Assembly (NCBI GenBank): GCA_011050085.1
Contig: DRGL01000059.1
Span: 1-64,000 of the forward strand
Length of the DNA: 64,000 nucleotides
Origin: Pricia antarctica
GTDB lineage: Bacteria; Bacteroidota; Bacteroidia; Flavobacteriales; Flavobacteriaceae
Reading direction: 5' to 3'
A program made the position numbers and the translations under genes. The notes under the pieces are model-generated. The model ran no database searches. It saw nothing but the letters and a program-made list of their open reading frames with translations, and was not told the DNA's origin. Positions 54,856 through 63,426 of the stretch are shown piece by piece; positions within the stretch are counted from its first letter, which is position 1, and each line of letters begins with the position of its first letter.

Positions 54856-57800
54856 TTAAAAGATGTACCGTAACCCGAATTGTACCTGCCATCTTGATAA
54901 TAGACTGGCGTCAAAACCGAAAGTTTCGGTCAATTCAGGATTAAAGGTATAGGTAGGCGTATTGTTCTCGTCTACACTTACCGATACCGGATTTAAGTTG
55001 TTCGGCTGCTGTATTACCCCCCAATTACTGTTCAAAAGGTTACCAAAGTTCAAAATATCGGCGCTGAACTGAATCGTATGGGTTTTGTTTTCGGACACAT
55101 TAAAATTAAAATCCTGGAGTAATTTTACATCCCACCGGCCGCGCCATGGGGCCAGTGCACCGTAACGATCGAAATAATCTCCACGATTATCGTTTAAATA
55201 ATCGTCTTGTTGGATGAAATTCTCATAAGCCTGGGCTTGCCCATCACCGGAAAATTGCATTTGCTGCACCTCGGCTTCCGTAGGAATGTATAAAAGATCA
55301 TTGTTTTGAAATGAACTGTCATTGTTGATATTGCCGGCATACGTATAATTGAAACGACCCCCTTGCCCATATTCGAAAAAAGTGGAAATAATAGTACCCC
55401 ATCGCCCTTCACCGTAGGTAAACTGTTTTGAACCAACTCCAATGAAACGATGCGTATCACCATATTTGGAAAAGGACAGCACATCGTCGTTTGCATTACC
55501 AAGATTGGGATTAAAATCAAAGGCATCTCCGGTAATTTCAGCTTCGATTGAATTTACATCCTGCGCATTCAGATAGTTATAAGCCACGCTGGCAAAGAGG
55601 CCATTGTCCCATGTTTTCTGCGCCTTTAAAGATGCGTTCCAAATTCTACCCTTATCGGAATTTGTGAACACATAGGCATTGGTAGGGCCTCCAAAATCGT
55701 TTACTGCCTGATCGGCCAGTTGATATACCGGTCTATTGTCGACACCCTGCAAGGTTCCGGAAGGTGCATTCAATCCCCAATTCTGCACGTGGGCGGCATT
55801 GAGGTCTTTTGTATAGGATAAATCGGCAGTTAGAATAATATCATTTTCGAAACGATGATCGGCACCGATATTAGTCCGCCAAACCTGCGGCCATTTGAAA
55901 TCAGGGTCCACAATCTGATAAAAGAAAAAGTCGACGGCCTGTACCTGATTCCCCAACCACACAAAGGGAAAGCGACCCGTAAAAATTCCGGTGCCACCAC
56001 GTACTTGGGTCGTTTGATTGCTTTTTACATCCCAGTTAAAACCTACTCGTGGTGAAATCAAGAAATCGTTACTGGGCAAGGTTGTCGAATTCAAGTTGGA
56101 GACCTCCCCCGTTTCCGGATCAAAATAATTTATATCCGGTTGATAGGAACCATCGGGAGATGTTCCACCTTTGCGATCTATATTTTCTTGTATTTTATCC
56201 TTTGTATCAAAATATAAAGGCTTGTCAAAACGGATGCCATAGGTCAATTTGAACTCATTGGTGATACTCCAGTCATCCTGCAGATAAAAGGCAAACTGGC
56301 CTACATTGGTCTCGGCCAAGGCCCATCCGCCGGGTGTGCCTTCTGCGGATCGGTTGTTATTATCAAACGTAGTTTCGGCACTTTGAATAAGGCCTTCTAT
56401 CAGTCCGCCGGGTTGCGCATTGGCAAGAAACTCTTCGACATTCGCAAAATTCCTGAATTCTTCTCCGATTGGAAAACCAAAGGTACCGCCGTAAGCACCT
56501 AAATTAAACGAATTGTCAAACTGGAACTTTTCGAAAGAAACACCCGCGGTCAAGGTATGGTTCCCAATAAAATAATTGAAATTATTGGTGACTTGAAACA
56601 CTTTTTGATCCAACCGATTATTTATAGAAAACGGCTCGTGACCTGCAATGATATAATTACTACCGGCATCATTTTGTATAATAATACTAGGGGCCGGGGA
56701 TGAAAACGGATCACGGGAATCATCAAAATGGGTGTAGCCCACTTGAAGTTTATTGGTCGCATTATCTCCGAAGGTAGAGTTGAGTTCTAACTGAAATGAC
56801 TGTAGATTATTATTGATTCTATAACCGGAATTTTCGAACTGTAGCGTCTGTGCATTCGGTCCCCTTACGCCCAATGCGGTAGGGTGGGCAGGTTTTTCCT
56901 TTGACGCGTCCAGAAAATTATAGATGACCGCCAAACGGTTATTATCGTTGATATTCCAGTCTAATTTAAGAATTCCCTTGGTCGACTCCGCCCCGTAGGT
57001 AAAGCCTTGGTACGCTCCGGTGTTATAACCAAATCCTGATAAGGCTGACTGTACCGCAAGCAAATCATCTTCCACAACGCGGGATTCGTTGATGGCACCC
57101 GAACCTGTATTAGGTACCCATCCGTTAGACCCTAAGTCGTCACGCGAATCTTGTTCGAAGTTTGCAAAAAAGAAAAGTTTGTTCTGGATAATGGGACCAC
57201 CAATACTGATACCGTATTGGTTTTGGTTTAAATCCGGCTTCACGACATCTTCTCCCTTTATCTTGCCTCCAGTCAAACTTTCGTTCCTGAAAAAACCATA
57301 AACCGTACCCTGGAAGTCGTTGGTACCGCTTTTCGTCACCGCGTTTACGGTAGCTCCGGTGAAGCCGGACTGTGTAACGTCATACGGCGCCAACGATACC
57401 TGAATCTGATCTATGGCATCTAGCGATATAGGTTGGGAACTGCTTTGTCCCCCCGGGGACGGTGCATCTAGCCCGAATGGATTTCCAAAGAACGAACCAT
57501 CCAAAGAAAAGTTATTGTACTGATCGTTTCGACCGCCGAACGAAAGCCCTCCTTCACCGGAATTTCCGGATGCACTGGGCTCTAAACGGGTAAAATCTTC
57601 GGCCGATCTCGAAATGGTCGGCAACTTGGTAAGCTCTCTTCTTCCTACACTGGTCTCTGCTCCGGTGCGGCTACTACCAAAGGTTCCACCACGATCGGAG
57701 ATAACCGTGACTTCGTCCAAAGCTTGACTTTCCGTCATCAAAATCACATCTAAAGGAAACGTTTTTCCCAAGGTCAGAAAAATATTTTCAATCAAATGTT

Positions 57801-58059
57801 CCTTAAAACCTACATAGGTGACCGTCACCGTGTACGGGCCGCCAACTCGCATGTTAAGTATTTTGAAAAGCCCATCTTGATTAGTGATTGCACCATATTT
57901 AGTACCGGTTGGCGTATGAACGGCTACCACGTTGGCCCCCAATAAAGGTTCGTTCTGATCATCTACAACGGTACCGCCCATGTTTGAAGTAGTGATTTGG
58001 CCGGACGCATTGAGTACCGCGAAAATTAAAAATATAGGTAGGAGTAGTTTTTGAAACAT
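54856..58059 (-). CDS. Oar-like TonB-dependent outer-membrane receptor
   Basis: 1067 residues. Signal peptide FQKLLLPIFLIFAVLNASGQ. Carboxypeptidase-like domain 22-115 (GTVVDDQNEPLLGANVVAVHTPTGTKYGAITNQDGLFKI), plug with SVGRRELTKLPTISRSAEDFTRLEPSASGNSGEGGLSFGGRNDQYNNFSLDGSFF, and a very large barrel (VNAVTKSGTNDFQGTVYGFFRN ...) ending LLSRWQVQFGLRYIF. Members of this type (Oar, first seen in Myxococcus) move large peptides or protease products across the outer membrane. Transcribed alone; the start follows the ribosomal protein terminator by about 40 bp. Confidence 0.93.
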   Translation of the reverse strand: MFQKLLLPIFLIFAVLNASGQITTSNMGGTVVDDQNEPLLGANVVAVHTPTGTKYGAITNQDGLFKILNMRVGGPYTVTVTYVGFKEHLIENIFLTLGKTFPLDVILMTESQALDEVTVISDRGGTFGSSRTGAETSVGRRELTKLPTISRSAEDFTRLEPSASGNSGEGGLSFGGRNDQYNNFSLDGSFFGNPFGLDAPSPGGQSSSQPISLDAIDQIQVSLAPYDVTQSGFTGATVNAVTKSGTNDFQGTVYGFFRNESLTGGKIKGEDVVKPDLNQNQYGISIGGPIIQNKLFFFANFEQDSRDDLGSNGWVPNTGSGAINESRVVEDDLLAVQSALSGFGYNTGAYQGFTYGAESTKGILKLDWNINDNNRLAVIYNFLDASKEKPAHPTALGVRGPNAQTLQFENSGYRINNNLQSFQLELNSTFGDNATNKLQVGYTHFDDSRDPFSSPAPSIIIQNDAGSNYIIAGHEPFSINNRLDQKVFQVTNNFNYFIGNHTLTAGVSFEKFQFDNSFNLGAYGGTFGFPIGEEFRNFANVEEFLANAQPGGLIEGLIQSAETTFDNNNRSAEGTPGGWALAETNVGQFAFYLQDDWSITNEFKLTYGIRFDKPLYFDTKDKIQENIDRKGGTSPDGSYQPDINYFDPETGEVSNLNSTTLPSNDFLISPRVGFNWDVKSNQTTQVRGGTGIFTGRFPFVWLGNQVQAVDFFFYQIVDPDFKWPQVWRTNIGADHRFENDIILTADLSYTKDLNAAHVQNWGLNAPSGTLQGVDNRPVYQLADQAVNDFGGPTNAYVFTNSDKGRIWNASLKAQKTWDNGLFASVAYNYLNAQDVNSIEAEITGDAFDFNPNLGNANDDVLSFSKYGDTHRFIGVGSKQFTYGEGRWGTIISTFFEYGQGGRFNYTYAGNINNDSSFQNNDLLYIPTEAEVQQMQFSGDGQAQAYENFIQQDDYLNDNRGDYFDRYGALAPWRGRWDVKLLQDFNFNVSENKTHTIQFSADILNFGNLLNSNWGVIQQPNNLNPVSVSVDENNTPTYTFNPELTETFGFDASLLSRWQVQFGLRYIF

Positions 58060-58080
58060 AGCGCTCTATTTTTAAGTTTG

Positions 58081-58090
58081 TTTCGCGAAA
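58081..58090. promoter_or_regulatory. Palindrome TTTCGCGAAA upstream of the Oar-like gene
   Basis: A perfect 10-bp palindrome 22 bp before the receptor start (58059), next to TAATTTCG on the minus strand (one mismatch to TAnnTTTG). It may be an operator at this promoter. The factor is unknown. Confidence 0.35.
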
Positions 58091-58095
58091 TTAGC

Positions 58096-58129
58096 GCAAA
58101 AAAAAAGAGCTATGAAAACATAGCTCTTT
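58096..58129 (-). terminator. Rho-independent terminator of rpsF-rpsR-rplI
   Basis: On the minus strand AAAGAGCTATG, loop TTTT, CATAGCTCTTT (arms 58119-58129 and 58104-58114), then a T-run and GCGC. It starts 25 bp past the rplI stop. Confidence 0.92.
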
Positions 58130-58153
58130 GAAGTTATTACTGGTTATCAACCA

Positions 58154-58606
58154 TTACTTTTGATCTGAAACCACCTCGAAATTGAATTCGACGATGACTT
58201 CCCTATGTAATCGAATATCAGCCGTGTAAGGTCCGGCTCGCTTTATGGCACCTCCCCTAATACTGATATATTTTCTATCGATTTCATGACCGTCTTTGGC
58301 CAGAACATTTGAAAGATCTGAAGCAGTTACAGAGCCGAACAATTTGTCGGCAGCACCTACTTTTGCAGGTATCTTGATGTCAAGTGACTTCAAGGCGTCC
58401 GCAGTTTTGCTTGCAGAATCGACAACCTTCTTCTCTTTATGTGCACTCTGACGTAAATTCTCCGCCAAAACTTTTTTCGCCGATGAAGTTGCCATTGCAG
58501 CCATCCCTCTTGGGATTAAATAGTTTCTACCATAGCCGTTCTTCACGTCTACAACATCGTCTTTAAAGCCTAAATGCTCTACGTCTTGTTTTAGTATAAG
58601 TTCCAT
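58154..58606 (-). CDS. rplI: Ribosomal protein L9
   Basis: 150 residues from ATG 58606 (the open frame to 58666 precedes the true start MELILKQDVEHLGFKDDVVDVKNGYGRNYLIPRGMA). The N-terminal L9 domain and the long linker helix are followed by the C-terminal domain (ASDLSNVLAKDGHEIDRKYI ... LHREVIVEFNFEVV). It binds 23S rRNA at the base of L1. Last gene of a compact three-gene ribosomal unit, 11 bp after rpsR. Confidence 0.98.
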   Translation of the reverse strand: MELILKQDVEHLGFKDDVVDVKNGYGRNYLIPRGMAAMATSSAKKVLAENLRQSAHKEKKVVDSASKTADALKSLDIKIPAKVGAADKLFGSVTASDLSNVLAKDGHEIDRKYISIRGGAIKRAGPYTADIRLHREVIVEFNFEVVSDQK

Positions 58607-58617
58607 CTTTGCTTTAA

Positions 58618-58914
58618 TTATTTTAGTAAATCCCCAACGTACGGCATTAGTGCGATATGACGGCACCTTTTAATGGCCTGGGCCACTTTGCGCTGATATT
58701 TTAATGATGTTCCGGTTAACCTTCTAGGTAACAGTTTACCCTGTTCGTTTACCAACATTATTAAAAAATCGGGATTCTTGTAATCAATATATTTAATTCC
58801 GTTCTTCTTGAAACGGCAATACTTCTTTTTAGTATTGGTCTCAATGTTCAATGGGGTCAAATAGCGGATTTCGCCATCTTTCTTCCCTTTTGCCTGTTGT
58901 TGTAGTGTTGCCAT
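58618..58914 (-). CDS. rpsR: Ribosomal protein S18
   Basis: 98 residues. The S18 core RYLTPLNIETNTKKKYCRFKKNGIKYIDYKNPDFL and RLTGTSLKYQRKVAQAIKRCRHIALMPYV is intact. A short extra N-terminus (MATLQQQAKGKKDGE) is usual in Bacteroidota. It contacts S6 on the platform of the 30S subunit. Lies 4 bp after rpsF and 11 bp before rplI. Confidence 0.98.
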   Translation of the reverse strand: MATLQQQAKGKKDGEIRYLTPLNIETNTKKKYCRFKKNGIKYIDYKNPDFLIMLVNEQGKLLPRRLTGTSLKYQRKVAQAIKRCRHIALMPYVGDLLK

Positions 58915-58918
58915 ACTT

Positions 58919-59260
58919 CTAACCTTTGCTGGTTTTTAACCTTGTTCTTCTTTCTTCTGCCCACGCGATAGCGTGCTTATCCAATCGTACCGTTAAAAAG
59001 CGCATAACGCGCTCTTCCCTTTTAAGTTCTTGCTCATAGGGAGTAATCACTTCGCCGGTTGCGGTAAATTCGAACAAGTGGTAAAACCCACTTTTTTTGT
59101 TCTGTATGGCATAGGCCAATTTTTTTAGTCCCCAATTTTCTTTGGTGACCATTTTGGCGCCATTCTTAATTAAGAAATCCTCGAATTTCTTAACTGTTTC
59201 CGCTATCTGTTCATCAGAAAGCACGGGATTCAAAATGAAAACAGTTTCGTAATGGTTCAT
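58919..59260 (-). CDS. rpsF: Ribosomal protein S6
   Basis: 113 residues. MNHYETVFILNPVLSDEQIAETVKKFEDFL and the KLAYAIQNKKSGFYHLFEFTA core identify S6, with RFLTVRLDKHA in the final strand. It is the first gene of the operon rpsF-rpsR-rplI, from which ssb and priB of proteobacteria are missing. Promoter at 59283-59313. Confidence 0.98.
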   Translation of the reverse strand: MNHYETVFILNPVLSDEQIAETVKKFEDFLIKNGAKMVTKENWGLKKLAYAIQNKKSGFYHLFEFTATGEVITPYEQELKREERVMRFLTVRLDKHAIAWAEERRTRLKTSKG

Positions 59261-59282
59261 AAATGTATATTTTTTAGGAGCG

Positions 59283-59313
59283 CAAAAGTAAGAATATTTG
59301 CGTTACATTACAA
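59283..59313 (-). promoter_or_regulatory. Promoter of the rpsF-rpsR-rplI operon (TTG - 20 nt - TACTTTTG)
   Basis: On the minus strand TTG (59313-59311), 20 nt, then TACTTTTG (59290-59283), 22 nt before the rpsF ATG. Both elements fit the Bacteroidota consensus. Confidence 0.7.
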
Positions 59314-59489
59314 GAAAACTAGAATTTCTTCGTTCTATATTTGTATTAACCTAAATCGAACGTACCCAAATCTTAACCTATGTTCATTGCCAATTATAAA
59401 GAAAACTCGGCCAGTAACACTTTTTTTCTCAGTTGAACGTGTTTTTTTAGTATTTTGTCAATGATTTAACCCCACAAATCGCCCTATTT

Positions 59490-60182
59490 ATGAAATTAAG
59501 AAGTATTATCGTAGACGATTCGTCTATGCAGCGTATGGCCGTTGCAAAGCTGGTAAACAGTCATCCGCAATTAGCTATGGTCGCGGAATACAGCAATGCG
59601 ATTGAGGCCAAAAACGGTATTAAGAATCACGAGATCGATTTAATCTTTCTCGATGTTGAAATGCCTATCATAAGCGGATTCGACCTACTCGAGTCTTTGG
59701 AAAATAGTCCTCAAGTAATCTTGATTACAGGTAAACCTGATTATGCCCTTAAGGCATTCGATTATGATGTAACCGATTATTTGCATAAACCGATTACCTT
59801 GGCACGTTTTGATGCCTCTGTTAAAAGAGCGCTTTCGAAATACGAACAAATGCATCAAGTTCTAGAAGACGAGGAGCATATTTTCGTAAAAAGCAATCTG
59901 AAAAAACGTAAAGTGATTTTGAATGACATTAAGTGGATCGAAGCTCTTGGTGATTACATTAAATTGGTGACCGACGAGGCCAATATCGTAGTCTTATCGA
60001 CGATGAAGTCTTTCGAAAAACAATTGCCCGAAGAGAAATTTCTAAGGATCCACAAATCATACATTGTAAACCTTGAGAAAATCGAAAAGTTCAACAGTAA
60101 AAATGTTGAAGTAAGTGGTCGATCTATTCCGCTGAGCAGGAATAAAAAGACAGAATTGGCCGAAGCACTTAGCAACGTCTAA
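59490..60182 (+). CDS. LytTR-family response regulator
   Basis: 230 residues. Receiver domain 1-118 (SIIVDDSSMQRMAVAKL, phospho-acceptor Asp in LIFLDVEMPIISGFDL, Lys in YLHKPI), then a LytTR DNA-binding domain about 132-228 (IFVKSNLKKRKVILNDIKWIEALGDYIKLVT, FLRIHKSYIVNLEKIEKF). It should be activated by a histidine kinase, usually LytS-like, which is not encoded in this window. LytTR proteins bind direct repeats with about 21-bp spacing. Confidence 0.95.
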   Translation: MKLRSIIVDDSSMQRMAVAKLVNSHPQLAMVAEYSNAIEAKNGIKNHEIDLIFLDVEMPIISGFDLLESLENSPQVILITGKPDYALKAFDYDVTDYLHKPITLARFDASVKRALSKYEQMHQVLEDEEHIFVKSNLKKRKVILNDIKWIEALGDYIKLVTDEANIVVLSTMKSFEKQLPEEKFLRIHKSYIVNLEKIEKFNSKNVEVSGRSIPLSRNKKTELAEALSNV

Positions 60183-60204
60183 CACTTCTACTTTTATAAT
60201 ATAT

Positions 60205-60240
60205 ACCGCTGTTTCTTTGGAAGAAATAGCGGTTTTTTTT
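60205..60240 (+). terminator. Rho-independent terminator of the LytTR gene
   Basis: ACCGCTGTTTCTT (60205-60217), loop TGG, AAGAAATAGCGGT (60221-60233; one G:T pair), then seven T. Confidence 0.9.
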
Positions 60241-60500
60241 GTTCCCAAATTCGAAGATGAAACCTTGCCTGAATTAGTTTCTCCTTATTTATTTTAAACT
60301 TTGAAAGCTTGATGTTTTACACTAGATTTAATCTTTCAAATGAGTAAGGCATACTCAAAAATAATCTAAAATTGAGCAAATTCAATCCAAAACTTATTTG
60401 CAAAAATTCAAAAAAACTTCCCCATTTCGAATGTTAGGATGACAATCTTTTTAAACTTTTGGTGTGATGGTTTTTTCAAGACTTTACTAGTTTGCTTCTA
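60241..60500. other. Gap before priA stop, nothing recognised
   Basis: 260 bp, AT-rich, between the LytTR terminator and the end of priA on the other strand. No gene or good terminator for priA was seen. Confidence 0.4.
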
Positions 60501-62957
60501 TTAAATATGGTCCACGTTATAAATGACCCGAACACTGCGAAACTGTGAAACTGCATTAAACGATTTTTCAATTCGCTTGATAATGACCTTTGTTTTCTTC
60601 GCCGATTGTTTCGGTGGAATCTTGACCAGTATATTTTTCAAGTATTGATTGCGAATACGGGCGACAGGAGGATATTCAGGACCCAGAATATTACCCCTCA
60701 AAGCATTCCGCAAGGCCTGGGCAAACCATTCGGTCGCCTCGTTTAACCGATTGTACTCTTTATGCTTAAACGTAATTCGGATAATCCGGTTTTGAGGCGG
60801 ATATTTGTATTGTTCCCTTTCATACAGTTGCTCGGTGAACATCCCAACGTAATCATTCGTCGAGACCTGTTTTAAAATTTGGTGGAACGGATTATAGGTT
60901 TGAATCAATACCCTGCCCTGCTTTTTGGTACGCCCTGCCCTACCCGATACTTGGGTCAATAGCTGATAACATCGCTCGTGCGCTCGATAATCGGGAAAGT
61001 TCAATAAAGAGTCGGCATTCATAATGCCAACTAAGCTCACATTTCTAAAATCGAGGCCTTTGGTAAGCATTTGTGTACCCACAAGGATGTCCATTTCCTG
61101 CTGTTCGAAAGCGGTAATAATTTTTTCGTAGCCATGTTTACCTCGGGTCGTATCAAGATCCATACGCCACGTCTTGGCCTGGGGAAATAGGGTTTCCAGT
61201 TCCTTTTCTACCTGTTCGGTACCAAAACCCTTGGTGTCTAAACTAGGGCTGCCACAAGCTTGGCAACTTTCTTGAAGAGCCATGTGGTAACTACAATAAT
61301 GGCAGCGCAGCTGTTTCTTATATTGGTGGTACGTAAGACTGACATCACAGTTGGGACATTGCGGCGAATGACCGCAGGTGGTGCATTCAACTATCGGGGC
61401 ATACCCCCTACGGTTTTGAAATAATATGACCTGCTCACCGGCATCCAATGTATTGCTGATCTCTTCGAGCAAACGTTCCGAAAAATGGCCTTTCATACGT
61501 CGTTTTCGAGCCTGCTCCTTGAGGTCGACCAGTTCAATTTCAGGCATCAGTACATTGCCAAATCTACGTTTTATCTCAGCGTAACCGTATTTTCCGGTCT
61601 TGGCATTAAAATAGCTTTCAATACTAGGCGTGGCAGACCCCAACAAAATATGACTTTGGTGCAAACCAGCTAAAACAATGCCGGCATCACGGGCGTGATA
61701 TCGGGGTGCAGGATCGAATTGCTTGAAAGAGCTTTCGTGTTCTTCGTCAACAATTATTAGGCCGAGTTCTGAATAAGGTAAAAACAATGCAGAACGTGCA
61801 CCGATTACTATTTGTGCCTTTGGTTTTTTGGCTAGCACATTGTTCCAAACCTCCACTCTTTCCTGAATATTATATTTTGAGTGGTAGACAGACACCTTTT
61901 CCCCAAAATAATCTTGCAAACGGGAAATCAACTGTGTGGTCAGGGCAATTTCCGGTAAGAGGTAGAGGGCCTGCTTGCCAGATTGAATGCATTCTTCGAT
62001 AAGCTTAACGTAAACCTCCGTTTTCCCGGAAGAGGTAACACCATGTAACAAGGTTACTTTTTTGGCTTTAAAATTTTCTTTAATAACGTTTAAGGCCTCT
62101 ATTTGATATTCGTTTAATTTTTTAAGTGAAAAATTCTCCTCTTCACCTTCGTAGTTGACCCGATCGGTTCGAATAAAATATTCTTGTAAAATTTCTTTAT
62201 CCACCAAAGCCTTGATTACAGATTTCGAGGTACCACTAATCTCCTCTAAATCAGAAACTTTAATGGGTTTTTTCTTTACGGCTTGCAATTGAAATAGGGA
62301 CAGCACAACTTGACTTTGTTTTGGAGCCCGGGAGAGTGATTCCAATAAAGACTCCAGTTTTTGTTCAGAAAGATAATCCGCACCCAATTTAACATACCGC
62401 AGTAATTTGGGCTTGTACTGGTCGTACATTTCCTCTTTTAGTAGGATTACTTTTTTTTCGAGGAGCCGGTTTAAAGTGGGAAGAATATTCTTTTTATCGA
62501 TTATGGAACTAACCTCTTGAACTTTTAATGCAGATTGATGTTGTAGTGCTTCGTATACTAAAAATTCATCATCCTCTAAATCGGATTCGTTCACTTCAAC
62601 GCTTTCATTACGTAAAATCAGGGTTTCACTCTCAAGTAGAAATGCGCTAGGTACGGCCGATCGGAAAACTTCGCCCAAAGTACACATGTAGTATTCCGCA
62701 ATCCACTGCCAGTGTTTGATTTGCTGAGCCGTTACAATGGGATGTTCGTCTAAAATACGATGAATTTCCTTGGCCTCATAGACCTCGGGTTTGACGTTGT
62801 GAATCGAATATACTAAAGCCGTATAGATTTTAGACTTTCCAAAAGGAACGCCTATCCGCATACCAGGTTTCAAAAATTCGGCTTCGGGTTTAGAAACACT
62901 ATACGTAAAGAGTTTTTCTAAGGGAATCGGTAAGATGACATCTATGAAATACTGCAT
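60501..62957 (-). CDS. priA: Primosomal protein N' (replication restart helicase PriA)
   Basis: 818 residues from ATG 62957 (MQYFIDVILPIPLEKLFTYSV). The first about 110 residues are the 3'-OH binding domain. Walker A is LLHGVTSSGKTEVYVKL, Walker B VDEEHESSF (DEEH), LLGSATPSIES follows, then the zinc-binding insert with eight cysteines (VECTTCGHSPQCPNCDVSLTYHQYKKQLRCHYCSYHMALQESCQACG) and helicase C-terminal LVGTQMLTKGLDFRNVSLVGI. It restarts stalled forks. It is 28 bp downstream of the DUF2147 gene. Confidence 0.98.
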   Translation of the reverse strand: MQYFIDVILPIPLEKLFTYSVSKPEAEFLKPGMRIGVPFGKSKIYTALVYSIHNVKPEVYEAKEIHRILDEHPIVTAQQIKHWQWIAEYYMCTLGEVFRSAVPSAFLLESETLILRNESVEVNESDLEDDEFLVYEALQHQSALKVQEVSSIIDKKNILPTLNRLLEKKVILLKEEMYDQYKPKLLRYVKLGADYLSEQKLESLLESLSRAPKQSQVVLSLFQLQAVKKKPIKVSDLEEISGTSKSVIKALVDKEILQEYFIRTDRVNYEGEEENFSLKKLNEYQIEALNVIKENFKAKKVTLLHGVTSSGKTEVYVKLIEECIQSGKQALYLLPEIALTTQLISRLQDYFGEKVSVYHSKYNIQERVEVWNNVLAKKPKAQIVIGARSALFLPYSELGLIIVDEEHESSFKQFDPAPRYHARDAGIVLAGLHQSHILLGSATPSIESYFNAKTGKYGYAEIKRRFGNVLMPEIELVDLKEQARKRRMKGHFSERLLEEISNTLDAGEQVILFQNRRGYAPIVECTTCGHSPQCPNCDVSLTYHQYKKQLRCHYCSYHMALQESCQACGSPSLDTKGFGTEQVEKELETLFPQAKTWRMDLDTTRGKHGYEKIITAFEQQEMDILVGTQMLTKGLDFRNVSLVGIMNADSLLNFPDYRAHERCYQLLTQVSGRAGRTKKQGRVLIQTYNPFHQILKQVSTNDYVGMFTEQLYEREQYKYPPQNRIIRITFKHKEYNRLNEATEWFAQALRNALRGNILGPEYPPVARIRNQYLKNILVKIPPKQSAKKTKVIIKRIEKSFNAVSQFRSVRVIYNVDHI

Positions 62958-62985
62958 TGCACGCAAGGTAATACATCTAAAGGTT

Positions 62986-63426
62986 TTAACCTTCTACCCG
63001 TTTCCAAGTCTGTGTGCGATAAATAAAGGCTAAGTAGCCCCTGACCATTAGTTCGTCTGGATTATCGGGGTTAAGCCAAATCTTACATCGAAATGTCATG
63101 GCCTGTTGCGGATCGAAAAGTGTGTCTCCCTTGTAGATGCCATCGCCTTGGTGTTCGGCATCTTCGATTATGGTCATACCCAATACAGGCTTGCCCTTCC
63201 TATCACCATCGCATTTATCGCAAACAAAATTTTCTTTCCCTTCCTCAACGATTTTTAATACCTTACCGTCCATCAATCCCTCATCATCTTCATAGATATG
63301 GATTATGGCTTTTGGTTTACCGGTTCGATCATCGATAGTCTTCCACTTTCCGAAAACGGATTGAGATTGAAGGCTTGACACGGCTAAGATTAGAAGGCAA
63401 ATTGTGAGTACTTTATTCAATATCAT
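62986..63426 (-). CDS. DUF2147-family exported protein
   Basis: 146 residues. Signal peptide LTICLLILAVSSLQSQS, then a lipocalin-like DUF2147 fold: VFGKWKTIDDRTGKPKAIIHIYE, the CDKCDGDRKGKPVLGMTII segment with two Cys pairs, and LFDPQQAMTFRCKIWLNPDNPDELMVRGYLAFIYRTQTW. Function unknown; probably periplasmic. It overlaps the YihY gene by 14 bp, so the two are coupled, and priA follows on the same strand. Confidence 0.92.
   Translation of the reverse strand: MILNKVLTICLLILAVSSLQSQSVFGKWKTIDDRTGKPKAIIHIYEDDEGLMDGKVLKIVEEGKENFVCDKCDGDRKGKPVLGMTIIEDAEHQGDGIYKGDTLFDPQQAMTFRCKIWLNPDNPDELMVRGYLAFIYRTQTWKRVEG

Noticed and set aside
54792-54914. Long form of the DUF6495 protein
   Set aside because: The extension runs through a terminator and the 3' end of the receptor gene; the conserved part starts at the ATG at 54791.
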